Notes: generated by a model from the sequence alone, not told the origin. Shown: positions 27,801 to 42,030, numbered from the stretch's first letter. The stretch is DNA of 64,000 nucleotides from Chionoecetes opilio (GCA_016584305.1 JACEEZ010024156.1:262838-326837); one strand, 5' to 3'. Numbers and translations: made by a program.

Positions 27801-30296
27801 CTTCAAATTGTAGGAAAATAGCTATATATCACCGATAACTAGCTTAAATCATTAAAAAGAACACATTTTGAGGGTATAAAGCATTATCATAAGTTAAATT
27901 CCTTTTATTTATGATATAACACTACAATATACAAGAAACTATGAAAAACACGTGTAATATACAATTGTCTCACAATATAGAGTCTCAAACTCCTATTATA
28001 AGCTTACAGTAGTTTAAAATAGCATTTTCTAACGAAATCAACTATAATACCACATTTTGAATTTCCCTATCAAAAAAAGGGCTGAATAATGTCAATTTTC
28101 GACTTTTTTTAGCCCTTCAAAAATACATTAAAACACTTGAAAAAGTTGTTTTTAAGATTAAATTTGATACCTAAATTGCATGAAAAATACATATTTTTAG
28201 TAATTAATTTTGTAAAATAAAGTTGAAGCAAATATCAAAAGCTATTTAGCTACTGATATAAAGGAATATATTTCAATTTGTAGAAAAAAACAGCTCCCAC
28301 TGATAACTAGCTAAAATCATTGAAAACACTAAATTCTATGTGTTTATAGAAAAATGATAAGTAAAACTACTTGTATATATACAATAACGCTACTGTTTAC
28401 AAGAAACTATGAAAAACGCATGCAATATACCGTTATATCAATATAGATAACCTTTTACTCATCTATTTTATAGCTTAATGTAATGTAACCTTCTTACAGG
28501 TGCATATTATTCTAAAAAAAGGATTGTATACTTCAATTTGTAGAAAAACAGCTATATATCACCGATAACTAGCTAAAATCATTGAAAAGAACACATTTTG
28601 AGGGTATAAAGCATTATCGTAAGGTAAATTTCTTCTATTTATGATATCACACTACAATTTACAAGAGACTATGAAAAACACGTGTAATAAATATACAATT
28701 GTATCACAATATAGAGTCTCAAACTACTATTATAAGCTTACAGTAGTTTACAAGAGCATTTTCTAGCGAAAACAACTATAATACCACATTTTGAATTTCT
28801 CTATCAAAAAAGGGGCTGAATAATGTCAATTTTCGACATTTTTTGCCATTCAAAAATACATTATAACACTTGAAAAAACGTTGTTTTTAAGATTAAAATT
28901 GATACCTAAATTTCATGAAAAGTACATATTTTAAGCTCATAATATTGTAAAATATAGTTGTGTAAAAGTGCTGAATTATGTCAAATTTCGACATTTTTTT
29001 GCCTTTCAAAAATATATTAAAATACTTGAAAAAACGTAGATTTTAAGATAAAAATTGATACCTAAATTTCATAAAAAATACATATTTTTACCTGTTAATT
29101 TTGTAAAATATAGTTGTAGCAAATATGAAAAGCTATTTAGCTACCGATATAAAGGAATATACTTCAATTTTTGGAAAAAAAACATCTCTTCACTGATAAC
29201 TAGCTAAAATCATTGAAAAAAATACATTTTATGGGTTTATAGCAATATGATAAGTAAAACTACTTGTATATATATAATAACGCTACAGTTTATAAGAAAC
29301 TATGAAAAGCGCTAGCAATATACCGTTATATCACAATAAATAACCTCTTACTCTTCTATTTTATAGCTTAATGTAATGTAAGTTACTTATAGGTGCAAAT
29401 TATTCTAAAAAAAGGATTGTATACTTCAATTTGTAGGAAAATAGCTATATATCACCGATAACTAGCTAAAATCATTAAAAAGAACACATTTTGAGGGTTT
29501 AAAGCATTATCATAAGTTAAATTCCTTCTATTTATGATATCACACTACAATTTACAAGAGACTATGAAAAACACGTGTAATAAATATACAATTGTATCAC
29601 AATATAGAGTCTCAAACTCCTATTATAAGCTTACAGTAGTTTAAAATAGCATTTTCTAGCGAAAACAACTATAATTCCACATTTTGAATTTTTCTATCAA
29701 AAGAAGGACTGAATAATGTCAATTTTCGACATTTTTTAGCCATTCAAAAATACATTAAAACACTTGAAAAAACGTTATTTTTAAGATTAAAATTGATACC
29801 TAAATATCATGAAATATACATATTTTAAGCTCATAATATTGTAAAATATAGTTGTGTAAAATTGCTGAATAATGTCATATTTCGACATTTTTTTGCCATT
29901 CAAAAATACATTAAAATACTTGAAAAAACGTTGTTTGTAAAGATAAAAATTGATACCTAGATTTCATAAAAAATATATATTTTTAGCTTTTAATTTTGTA
30001 AAATATAATTGTAGCAAATATCAAAAAGCTATATTAAGGCGATAGAAAGGAATATACTTCAATATGTAGAAAAAAACAGCTCTTCACTGATAATTAGCTA
30101 AAATCATTGAAAAAACTACATTTCATGGGTTTATAGCAATATTATAAGTAAAACTTCTTGTATATCTACAATAACGCTACAGTTTACAAGAAACTACGAA
30201 AAACGCTTGCAATATACCGTTATATCACAATAAATAACCTCTTACTCTTCTATTTTATAGCTTAATGTAATGTAAGCTACTTATAGGTGCAAATTA
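21834..30296 (+). repeat. 2.5-kb higher-order repeat of satellite A (pattern 1-2-2)
   Basis: Three nearly identical blocks of three SatA units (module counts 1, 2, 2; about 727+893+895 bp) start near 21853, 24368 and 27780, with one extra two-module unit at 26887-27779. The spacing between the first two blocks is 2515 bp. Block-specific variants recur in all three, for example ACCTAAATTGCATGAAAAAT, AGTAATTAATTTTG, the CGCTAGCAATATACC form in segment B, and AATAAATATACAATTG in segment A. Short conceptual open frames at 22115-22306 and 24630-24821 (minus strand) translate identically. The similarity is much higher than between other SatA units, which points to recent amplification of the 2.5-kb block. 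Confidence 0.9.
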
Positions 30297-33200
30297 TTCT
30301 AAAAAAGGATTGTATACTTCAAATTGTAGGAAAGCAGCTATATATCACCGATAACTAGCTAAAATCATTAAAAAGAACACATTTTGAGGGTATAAAGCAT
30401 TATCATAAGTTAAATTCCTTTTATTTATGATATAACACTACAATATACAAGAAACTATGAAAAACATGTGTAATATACAATTGTATCACATAATAGAGTC
30501 TCAAACTCCTATTATAAGATTACAGTAGTTTAAAATAGCATTTTCTAACGAAAACAACTTTAATAAAACATTTTGAATTTCTCTATCCAAAAAGTGGCTG
30601 AATAATATCAATTTTCGACATTATTTAGCCCTTCAAAAATACATTAAAACACTTGAAAAAACGTTGTTTCTGAGATTAAAATTAATATATAAATTTTATG
30701 AAAAATACATATTTCAAGCTCATAATATTGTAAAATATAGTTGAGTAAAGTACTGAATAATGTCATATATCGACATTTTTTAGCCGTTCAAAAATACATT
30801 AAAATACTTGAAAAAACGTTGTTTTTCAGTTTAAAATTGATACCTACATTTCATGAAAAATACATATTTTTAGCTCATAATATTGTAAAATATAGTTGTG
30901 TAAAAGTGCTTAATAATGTCATTTTTCGACATTTTTTAACCTTTCAAAAAAAACATTATAATACTTGAAAAAACATTGTTTCTAAGATTAAAATTGATAC
31001 CTAGATTTCATGAAAAATATTTATTTTTAGCTCAAAATACTGTAAAATATAATTGTGTAAAATTGCTTAATAATGTCATATTTCGATATTTTGTAGACTT
31101 TCAAAAATACATTAAAATACTTGAAAAAACATTGTTTCTATGATTAAAATTGATACCTAAGTTTCATGAAAAATACATAGACTTAGCTATTAATTTTGTA
31201 AAATATAGATATAGCAAATATTAAAAGCTATTTAGCTACAGATATAATGAAATATACTTCAATTTGTAGAAGAAAAAAAACTCTTCACTGATAACTAGCT
31301 AAAATCATTGAAAACACTACATTTTATGGGTTTATGGCAATATGAAAAGTAAAACTATTTGTATATATACAATAACGGTACAGTTTACAAGAAACTATGA
31401 AAAACGCTTGCAATATACCGTTATATTACAATAAATAACCTCTTACTCTTCTATTTATTAGCTTAATGTTATGTAAGCTACTTATAGGTGCAAATTATTC
31501 TAAAAAAATGATTGTATACCTAAATTTGTAGTAAAACAGTTATATATCACCGATAACTAGTTAAAATCATTGAAAACACAACATTTTATGGGTTTATAGC
31601 AATATGATAAGTAAACTACTTGTATATAGACAATAACGCTACAGTTTACAAGAAACTATGAAAAACGCTTGCAATATACCGTTATATCACAATAAATAAC
31701 CTCTTAATCTTCTATTGTATAGCATAAAGTAATGTAAGCTACTTATAGGTGCAATTTATTCTAAAAAAAGGATTGTAAATTTCTATTTGTAGGAAAACAG
31801 CTATATATCACCGATAACTAGCTAATATTATTGAAAAGAACACATTTTAAGGGTATAAAGCATTATCATATGTTAAATTCAATCTATTTGTGATAAAACA
31901 CTACAATATACAAGAAACTATGAAAAACACGTGTAATATACAATTGTATCACAATATAGAGTCTCAAACTCCTATTATAAGCTTACAGTAGTTTAAAATA
32001 GCATTTTCTAACGAAAACAACTATAATACCACATTTTGAATTTCTCTATCAAAAAAAGGGCTGAATAATGTCAATTTTCGACATTTTTTAGCCCATAAAA
32101 AATACATTAAAATACTTGAAAAAACGTTGTTTTAAAGATAAAAATTGATACCTAGATTTCATAAAAAAAATCATATTTTTAGCTATTAATTTTGTAAAAT
32201 ATAGTTGTAGCAAATATCAAAAGCTATCTAGCTACCGATATAAAGGAATATACTTCGGTTTGTTGAAATAAACAGCTCTTCACTGATAACTAGCTAAAAT
32301 CATTGAAAAAACTACATTTTATGGGTTTATAGCAATATGATAAGTAAAACTACTTGTACAATAACACTACAGTTTACAAGAAACTATGAAAAACGCTTGC
32401 AATATACCGTTATATCACAATAAATAACCTCTAAATCATCTATTTTATAGCTTAAAGTAATGTAAGCTACTTATAGGTGCAATTTATTCTAAAAAAAGGA
32501 TTGTATTCTTCAATTTGTAGTAAAACAGCTATATATCACCGATAACTAGCTAAAATCATTGATAAGAACACATTTTAAGGGTATAAAGCATTATCATAAG
32601 TTAAATTCAATATATTTGTGATATAACCCTACAATATACAAGAAATTATGAAAAACACGTGTAATATACAATTGTATCACAATATAGTCTCAAACTCCTA
32701 TTATAAGCTTACAGTAGTTTAAAATAGCATTTTCTAACGAAAACAACTATAATACCATATTTTGAATTTCTCTATCAAAAAAAGGGCTGAATAATGTCAA
32801 TTTTCTACATTTTTTAGCCCTTCACAAATACATTAAAATACTTGAAAAAACGTTGTTTTTAGGATTAAAATTGATACCTAAATTTCATAAAAAATACATA
32901 TTTTTAGCTTTTAATTTTGTAAAATATAATTGTAGCAAATATCAAAAAGCTATATTAAAGCGATAGAAAGGAATATACTTCAATTTGTAAAAAAAACCAG
33001 CTCTTCACTGATAATTAGCTAAAATCATTGAAAAAACTACATTTTATGGGTTTATAGCAATATTATAAGTAAAACTACTTGTATATCTACAATAACGCTA
33101 CAGTTTACAAGAAACTACGAAAAACGCTTGCAATATACCGTTATATCACAATAAATAACCTTTTACTCTTCTATTTTATAGCTTAATGTAATGTAAGCTA

Positions 33201-36200
33201 CTTATAGGTGCAAATTATTCTAAAAAAAGGATTGTATACTTCAAATTGTAGGAAAACAGCTATATATCACCGATAACTAGCTAAAATCATTAAAAAGAAC
33301 ACATTTTGAGGGTATAAAGCATTATCATAAGTTAAATTCCTTTTATTTATGATATAACACTACAATATACAAGAAACTATGAAAAACACGTGTAATATAC
33401 AATTGTATAACAATATAGAGTCTGAAACTCTTATTATAAGCTTACAGTAGTTTAAAATAGCATTTTCTAACGAAAACAACTTTAATAAAACATTTTAAAT
33501 TTCTCTATCAAAAAAGTGGATGAATAATGTTAATTTTCGACAGTTTTTAGCCCTTCAAAAATACATTAAAACATTTGAAAAACGTTGTTTTTAAGATTAA
33601 AATTAATATATAAATTTCATGAAAAATACATATTTTAAGCTCAAAATATTGTAAAATATAGATGTGTACAAAAGCTGAATAATGTCATATATCGACATTT
33701 TTTTGCCGTTAAAAAATACATTAAAATACTTGAAAAAATGTTGTTTTTAAGATTAAAATTGATACCTAGATTTCATAAAAAATGTATATTTTTAGCTTTT
33801 ATTTTGTAAAATATAATTGTAGCAAATATCAAAAAGCTATATTAAGGCGATAGAAAGGAATATACTTCAATATGTAGAAAAAAACAGCTCTTCACTGATA
33901 ATTAGCTAAAATCATTGAAAAAACTACATTTCATGGGTTTATAGCAATATTATAAGTAAAACTTCTTGTATATCTACAATAACGCTACAGTTTACAAGAA
34001 ACTACGAAAAACGCTTGCAATATACCGTTATATCACAATAAATAACCTCTTACTCTTCTATTTTATAGCTTAATGTAATGTAAGCTACTTATAGGTGCAA
34101 ATTATTCTAAAAAAAGGATTGTATACTTCAAATTGTAGGAAAACAGCTATATATCACCGATAACTAGCTAAAATCGTTAAAAAGAACACATTTTGAGGGT
34201 ATAAAGCATTATCATAAGTTAAATTCCTTTTATTTATTATATAACACTACAATATACAAGAAACTATGAAAAACACGTGTAATATACAATTGTATAACAA
34301 TATAGAGTCTGAAACTCTTATTATAAGATTACAGTAGTTTAAAATAGCATTTTCTAACGAAAACAACTTTAATAAAACATTTTGAATTTCTCTATCAAAA
34401 AAGTGGATGAATAATGTTAATTTTCGACATTTTTTAGCCTTTCAAAAATACATTAAAACATTTGAAAAACGTTGTTTTTAAGATTAAAATGAATATATAA
34501 ATTTCATGAAAAATACATATTTTAAGCTCATAATATTGTTAAATATAGATGTTTAAAAAAGCTGAATAATGTCATATATCGACATTTTTTAGCCTTTCAA
34601 AAATACATTAAATTACTTGAAAAAACGTTGTTTTTAAGTTTTAAATTGATACCTACATTTCATGATAAATACATATTTTTAGCTCATAATACTGTAGAAT
34701 ATAGTTGTGTAAAAGTGCTTAATAATGTCATATTTCGACATTTTTTAGCCTTTCAAAAAAAACATTAAAATACTTGAAAAAACATTGTTTCTAGGATTAA
34801 AATTGATACCTAAATTTCATGAAAAATACATATTTTTAGCTATTAATTTTGTAAAATATAGTTGTAGCAATTATCAAAAGCTATCTAGCTACAGATATAA
34901 AGAAATAGACTTCAATTTGTAGAAGAAAAAAAACTCTTCACTGATAACTAGCTAAAATCATTGAAAACACTACATTTTTTGGGTTTACAGCAATAGGATT
35001 AGTAAAACTACTTGTAAATATACAATAACGGTACAGTTTACAAGAAACTATGAAAAACGATTGCAATATACAGTTATATCACAATAAATAACCTCTTTCT
35101 CTTCTATTAATTAGCTTTATGTAATGTAAGCTACTCATAGGTGCAAATTATTCTAAAAAAAGGATTGTACATTTCAATTTGTAGGAAAACAGCTATATAT
35201 CACCGATAACTAGCTAAAATCATTGAAAAGAACACATTTTGAGAGTATAAAGCATTATCATAAGTTAAATTCCTTCTATTTATGATAGAACACTACAATT
35301 TACAAGAGACTATGAAAAACACTTGTAATAAACAATTGTATCACAATAAACAGTCTCAAACTCCTATTATAATCTTACAGTAGTTTAAAATAGCATTTTC
35401 TAACGAAAACAACTATAATGCCACATTTTGAATATCGCTATCAAACAAAGGGCCGAATAATGTCAATTTTCGACATTTTTTAGCCATTCAAAAATACATT
35501 AAAACACTTGAAAAAACGTTGTTTATAAGATTAAAATTGATACCTAGATTTCATTAGAAATACTTATTTTTAGCTCATAATACTGTAACATATAATTGTG
35601 TAAAAGTGCTTAATAAAGTCATATTTCGACATTTTTTAGACTTTCAAAAATACATTAAAATACTTGAAAAAACATTGTTTCTAAGATTAAAATTGATACC
35701 TAAGTTTCATGAAAAATACATAGACTTAGCTATTAATTTTGTAAAATATAGATGTAGCAAATATTAAAAGCTATTTAGCTATAGATACAATGAAATATAC
35801 TTCAATTTGTAGAAAAAAACAACTCTTCACTGATAACTAGCTAAAATCATTGAAAACACTACATTTTATGGGTTTATGGCAATATGATAAGTAAAACTAT
35901 TTGTATATATACAATAACGGTACAGTTTACAAGAAACTATGAAAAATGCTTGCAATATACCGTTATATTACAATAAATAATCTCTTACTCTTCTATTTAT
36001 TAGCTTAATGTAATGTAAGCTACTTATAGGTTCAAATTATTCTAAAAAAAGGATTGTATAATTCAATTTGTAGTAAAATAGCTATATATCACCGATAACT
36101 AGCTAAAATCATTAAAAAGAACACATTTTGAGGGTATAAAGCATTTTCATAAGTTAAATTCCTTTTATTTATGATAGAACACTACAAATTACAAGAAACT

Positions 36201-36490
36201 ACGAAAAAAACGTGTAATATACAATTGTATCACAATATAGTCTCAAACTCCTATTATAAGCTAACAATAGTTTAATATAGCATTTTCTAACGAAAACAAC
36301 TATAAATCCACATTTTGAATTTCTTTATCATAAAAAGGGCTGTATAATGTCAATTTTGGACATTTTTTTAGCACTTCAAAAATACATTAAAATACTTGAT
36401 AAAACGATGTTTTTAAGATTAAAATTGATACCTAAATTTCATAAGATATACATATTTTTAGCTATTAATTTTGTATAATATAGTTGTAGC
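30297..36490 (+). repeat. Satellite A array, block 2c, with a four-module unit and a hybrid unit
   Basis: Anchors lie near 30297, 31498, 31756, 32484, 33226, 34108, 35152 and 36040. The first unit is about 1203 bp and has four modules (starts near 30598, 30750, 30910 and 31065), the highest count in the window. The next is only 258 bp. Its A segment switches into B sequence at about 31551-31577, within the shared string AAAATCATTGAAAA, with no modules in between. Module counts afterwards are 1, 1, 2, 3, 2, 1. The 3-2-1 run starting at 34108 begins a longer repeating pattern. Confidence 0.9.
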
Positions 36491-39400
36491 AAATATAAAA
36501 AAGCTTTTGCTACCGATATAAGGAATTACTTCGATTTGTTGAAAAAAACAGCACTTCCTGAAAAACTAGCTAAACATGAAAAACCACACATTTTAGGGTT
36601 TATAGCAATATGATAAAAAAACTTTTTAAAATAGACAATAACGTTACATTTTTCAAAAACTTGAAAAAGCTTGCAATATACCGTTATATCACAATAAATA
36701 ACCTCTTAATCTTTTTTTTATAGTTTAAAAAGTAATGTAAGTATTATAGGTGCAAATATTCAAAAAAAAAGGATTGTATATTAAATTGTAGGAAAACAGT
36801 TTTAAACCGATAAACTGCTAATATCACTAAAAAAGAACACTTTTTTAAGGGGTATAAAGCATTATATAATTAAAATTAAATCTTTTTGTAAAAAAAAACC
36901 TACTATAAAAAAACTATGAAAAACAGTGTAATATACAATTGTACACAATATAGAGTCTCAAAACTATTTAAATTACGAGTTTAAAATAGCATTTTCTACA
37001 AAAAACCAACTATAATCCCATATTTTAAATTTTCTCTATCAAAAAAAGGGCGGAAAAATGTCAATTTTCGACTTTTTTCCCCATAAAAAATACTTTAAAA
37101 ATATTTGAAAAAACGTTTTTTTTTAAGATAAAATATATACCTAGTTTTCATAAAAAATATATTTTTTTAGCTTTAATTTTGTAAAATAAAATTGTAGCAA
37201 ATATCAAAAAAAGCTATTTTAAGGCGATAAAAAAGGAATATATTCATAGGGAAAAAAAAACAGCTCTTCATATTAATTTAAAAAAAATCTTTAAAAAAAC
37301 AAATTTTCGGGGGTTTTATACAATATTATAAAAAAACTTTTGTATATCACAATAAGCTACAGTTTACAAGAAACTACAAAAAAAACGCTTGCAATATACC
37401 GTTTAATCAAAATAAATAACCTCCTATCTTCTATTTTATAGTTAAATGTAATGTAGCTACTTATAGGTGCAAATTTTTCAAAAAAAAGGGTTTGTATAAT
37501 TCATATTGTAGGAAAACAGTATATATCACCGATCTAGTTAAAATCTTTAAAAAAAGAACACATTTTGGGGATAAAGCATTATCAAAAGTTAAATTCCTTT
37601 TTTTTATGATATAACATACAATATACAAAAATATAAAAAAAACTTGAATAAATGTTCACAATATAGATCTCAAACTCCTTTATAAGATACAAAGTTTAAA
37701 ATGCATTTCTAACGAAAACAACTTAATAAAACATTTTAAATTTCTCTATAAAAAAAAGTGGCTGAAAAATGTCCAATTTTCGACATTAATTACCCCTTCA
37801 AAAAACCCCTTTAAAAACATTTGAAAAAACATGTTTCTATGATTAAAATTTAATATAAAAAATTTTATGAAAAAATACTTTTCAATCATAATATTGTAAA
37901 ATATAGTTGAGTAAAGTCAAATAATGTCATATATCGACTTTTTTTTTCCTTTAAAAAAATACATTAAAATACTTAAAAAAAAAGTTTTTTTTAATTTAAA
38001 ATTTGATACTACTTCATGAAAAAAAAATATTTTATCTAATATTGCAAAATATGTTGTGTAAAAGTGTTTAATAAGTCATATTTCGAAATTTTTAGCTTTC
38101 AAAAAAAAATTATAAATTTAAAAAAAACAGGTTTCTAAGTTTAAAAATTGATACCAAAATTTTTTAAAAAAAACATATTTTTAGCTATTTTTTGTAAAAT
38201 ATATTGTAGAAAATATAAAAGTATTAGTACGATAAAAAAGAAAAATACTTCAATTTGTAGAAAAAAAAAAATTTTCAGAAAACTATTTAAAATCATTGAA
38301 AACCTACATTTTTGGGTTTATAGCAATATGAAAAGTAAAACAATTTGTTAAAATAAAAATAAGGGTACAGTTTACAAAAAAACTATAAAAAAACGCTTGC
38401 AATATCAGTTATATCACAATAAATAACCTTTTTCTTTTCCTTTAATTAGCTTTATGTAATGTAACTACTTTATAGTGCAAATTTTCAAAAAAAAAGGGGA
38501 TTGTAAATTTAAATTGTGGGGAAAACAGCTTAATCACCGATAACTGCAAAAATCATTGAAAGAAACATATTGATAGTAAAAACATTATCATAATTTAAAA
38601 TTCCTTCTTTTTTATGATAGAACACACAATTTACAAGGACTTAAAAAAACACGGTAATATACAATTGTATCACATAAACTCTCAAACCCCTTTTATAATT
38701 TACAAATTTAAAATACATTTTCTAAAAAAAAACAACTATAATACCACATTTGAATTTCTCTATCAAACAAAGGGCCGAAAAATGTAAATTTTTCAACATT
38801 TTTTAGCCATTCAACATACATTAAAACTTTGAAAAAACTTTTTTTAAATGAAAATTGATACCTAGTTTTCATGAAAAATATTTTTTTTAGCTAAAAAATA
38901 CTGAAAAAATATAATTGTGAAAAATTTTGCTTAAAATTCTATTTCGACTTTTTTTAGACTTTCAAAAATACATTAAAATACTTGAAAAAACATTTTTTCT
39001 AAGTTAAATTGATACCTAAGTTTCATGAAAAAAAACATGACTTGCTTTTAATTTTGTAAAAATATAGATTAGCAATATAAAAAACTATTTAGCTACAGTA
39101 TAATGATATTTTAAATTTTGTAGAAAAAAAAAAAAACTCTTCACTGAAACTAGCAAAAATCATTAAAAAACCCACTACATTTAGGGGTTTATGGCAATAT
39201 GTAATAAAATATTTGTATATATACAATAACGGTACAGTTTACAAGAAACTATAAAAAAACGTTGCAATTACCGTTTAATACAATAAAAAAAACCTTTTAC
39301 TCTTCTATTTATTAGTTTAATGTAATGTTGATATTATGGTAAAAATATACTAAAAAAAGGATTGTGTACTTAAATTTTTTTAGAAAAAACAGCTTATATC

Positions 39401-39557
39401 ACCGAAACTATTAAATCATTGAAAGAACAATTTTGGGGGTAAAAAGATTTTCATAAGTTAATTCCTTCTTTTTATGATGAACACTACAATTTACAAAAAA
39501 ACTATGAAAAAAAAAACGTGTAATATAAAAAATTGTACACAATATAGAGTCTCAAAT
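36491..39557 (+). repeat. Satellite A with dense small indels (left part of low-quality block)
   Basis: SatA units with anchors near 36760, 37475, 38500 and 39350 can still be followed (module counts 1, 3, 2, and the start of a 1). From about 36491, however, single bases and short strings are dropped and A and T runs are lengthened throughout. The unit at 37475 still shows the variant GTTGAGTAAAGT that also marks the units at 30297 and 43240. No gene is visible; the short open frame at 38148-38351 is a product of the indels. Confidence 0.85.
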
Positions 39558-42030
39558 CCTATTCATGGCAACACGATATTTTGGCAAAAGGTTTTAAAAA
39601 AATTCTAACTAATTTGGGTGCTGATTAGAATAAAACTAAATTTTTGTTATCAATCAGGATTTCGCGATATAGCATTTTCAATTTTTGATGAAAAATGATC
39701 TCAGCCCATTATTAAGGTTTTCAAGATAAAAACACGTTTTTTGTAATACATTTTTTATATTCTTTTCAAGGATTTCAAAGATTACGAAGCCATGTACAAG
39801 AAAACAAAAAAGGACGAATGAATGAAAAAATAACAAAAAATATAATGGGCACAGATCAATGGAAAAAATAGCAGTTATTGGGTTTTTTTTTTCTTGGTGA
39901 TCTCTGTGTACAGCTTCTGGGTGTCTCTCTCAAATCCAAAAATAACTGCCATTTATATTGAGTCCCACCGGCCCTTGATACCGTTTTTTCATTGTTTTTA
40001 ATGTTTCCCATGAAAACGCTCCCCTTGTTCCTCGTCACTCCCCAAGGGTTTTCCGGAAACTTGTCCAAATGGTGTGTAAATAGTGAACTTGAAATCATTC
40101 TAATCAAGATCTCGCAGGCTCATTAGTAGCTTTCCCCAATTCTTCATATTTTTTCGCTTTCTTATTCCCTAGAAAATTCTTTACCACATTACAAAATGCA
40201 TTCCAAGCTCTTTCTTCTGTCTCATTCATTTATTTATAAAATTTTGGACTCTCTTAGTGTTCTTTTTTAGGCATCAAATATTCCAGCCTTTTTCTTTTCT
40301 TCCTAAGAACCAGGAAAAGTTGAACTATAAGCTGAAAATTTCCACTGTGATCAAGACTTTGACGAACTGCTTCATCAATCCCAAATTTATTTAAAGGGAG
40401 GAAAGACAAAACTTCTTCCTATCCATAGAGGATCTTGAGAATTCTTTCGCCAATGCCAAAAAATCGTCGCTGAGGCCATTCTTTTTTCACCCAAAGCTCT
40501 GCTGTAGTTACTGTCCCAGTAACACGAAAACAGGGGGATTTTTTGTACCCCCCTTGCGACCTATAAAGTTAACCCTTTTCAAATCACACAAATTAACCCC
40601 TATAAATGATATTGCAACCCCCTAGGACAATCTTGATGTTGTTATATTCTTTTTTAAGTTTTACAGAAGACCTATTGGTACAGAGCCATATTTTTTCCTT
40701 GGTGTAAAAAAAAAAACACATTTCAAATTTTTTTGGGAATGTCAAAAAAAGCTCCAATCCCTTTAATCAATGCTAGCGTCCCATAAAAAGAAGTGCCTTT
40801 AAAATCAGTACAATAGACAAAACTGGCCATCTAAGGAAGTTTTCTTACGCAGTTCGCTTTCCCCGTTTGATAAAAGGACACCTGTGCCGGGTTTCAGCAT
40901 TTGATTCTCTTGGTCTTTTAAGACAAAAAGTTCAGCAGACTCTTTTGGTAGATAAAGATCTCTAACCAAATCATTTAAAGAGGGGCTGAGTAAACAGAAT
41001 TTGGTTTTTTTCACAAAACTTTATCAATGGCTGAAAAAATTCTGCATTCTTTTCATCAGTGGGGGCAGGGGAGCAGAGATCTGTTTCATCATTTTTTTGA
41101 AGCTCAGTAAATATTGGTACGGTTTTTTCACTATGGGTAAATGGTCGAATGCTGAAGGGTACTTGGGATTGCAAATATTTCTTGTTTTTCTTATTGAAAA
41201 CCCTTTTTCATTGACCAAAAACAGAAAAAGCATCATAAAAAGATGCTGGTTTTCTCCAAACCATAGGCACCCAAAAATTTAAATTTTTGCCTTCTTCTTT
41301 AGACCATGATCTCAAAGTCTCAACACAGGTTTTGACACTTTGTGAGGACCCCAAAGCTTGCTGGTCTCCCAAATGGTACTTTGAAATAGCAGAATACCGC
41401 TTTAACAAAGTCAGTAATGTTGCGCCTCTGATCCAAAGAAAGCCTTTCCCCAGAGAGCAAAATATATTTGGGTTTTGAGCACTTTCTTTTGTGAAGTAAG
41501 GCCCTTGTTGAGCAGAACCCAACTGCGGACAAATAAAAGAAAAAAAGTTGTTAGCTACCTAGTTGTTTCCTTTAATTTTCTACCCAACCACCACACCTTA
41601 GGGATTGTTTTACAAAAAAAAAACAACAGGGAAAAATACAATAAAAAACTCAATTCAATTTTTAAAATTCCCAATAAAAAAAAACACTACCGCGGACGAT
41701 TGCTGTGCAAGTTTAAAAGTGTTTGTTACTTTCGTATCATAAAGAATGGAATGTTTTGCGTTTAAAAGAAAAAAGAAAAATTCTCCAGTTTATGGGAGAC
41801 ATTAAAATAAACCATATAACCGGCCCTTTGCTAACTACCAGTGAAGGATAAAATTTTTCTTGAAATTCAGAAAATGGAAAATAACCTAAGCGCAAAAAAA
41901 TGATGTATGAGAAAAATAAGATCAATTTGAAATTTAGAAAACCTCAAATTTGTCTAAAACTGTTCTTAAAATTTATGCCAGATCTTTTTTTTTTTTTTTT
42001 TGTTGACCCGGAATATATAAATAAAATAAA
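39558..42030 (-). mobile_element. 2.47-kb insertion in satellite A carrying an uncharacterised repetitive protein gene
   Basis: SatA is interrupted between CTCAAATCCTATT and AAGCTTACAATATT, adjacent positions in the satellite consensus, so little or no target was lost. The insert starts CATGGCAACACGATATTTTG and ends near GACCCGGAATATATAAA after a T-run at about 41984-42001. A non-coding part (39558-39855) lies 3' of the gene on the gene's strand, and another (41500-42030) lies 5' of it. I see no terminal inverted repeats, long terminal repeats or transposase motif. It could be an unclassified mobile element or a duplicated gene segment. All of it has the same indel noise as the surrounding satellite. 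Confidence 0.65.
39880..41475 (-). pseudogene. Frameshifted full-length copy of an uncharacterised protein family (repetitive in invertebrates)
   Basis: Read on the minus strand across all three frames, a continuous series of conserved motifs appears in order: QRRNITDFVKAVF (about 41385-41430), LGDQQ and a KTCVETLRSW segment, PMVWR (about 41260), HSEK, LVRDLYLPKESAELF (about 40930-40973), YGSVPIG, YNNIKIVL, VNFI, GGYTK and WDS (about 40500-40560), GLMKQFVK (about 40358-40384), WNAFCNVVKNFLGNKKAKKY (about 40144-40208), LDKFPENPWG and KKRYQG (about 39970-39990). From memory this is the layout of a roughly 550-residue family that is multicopy in arthropods and Hydra and has no known function. 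The N-terminal cysteines suggest metal binding. At least ten frame changes and several stops are needed. One example is a lost base in the AAAGTGTCAAAACC stretch, where a KVCKTC motif is expected. Because the adjacent satellite carries the same errors, the breaks may be sequencing artefacts. Family membership is fairly sure; function is unknown. Confidence 0.7.

Noticed and set aside
39558..42030. The 2.47-kb insertion as a DNA transposon with terminal inverted repeats
   Set aside because: Comparing both ends by eye gave no inverted match and no clear target duplication. With the indel noise this cannot be excluded, but it is not supported.
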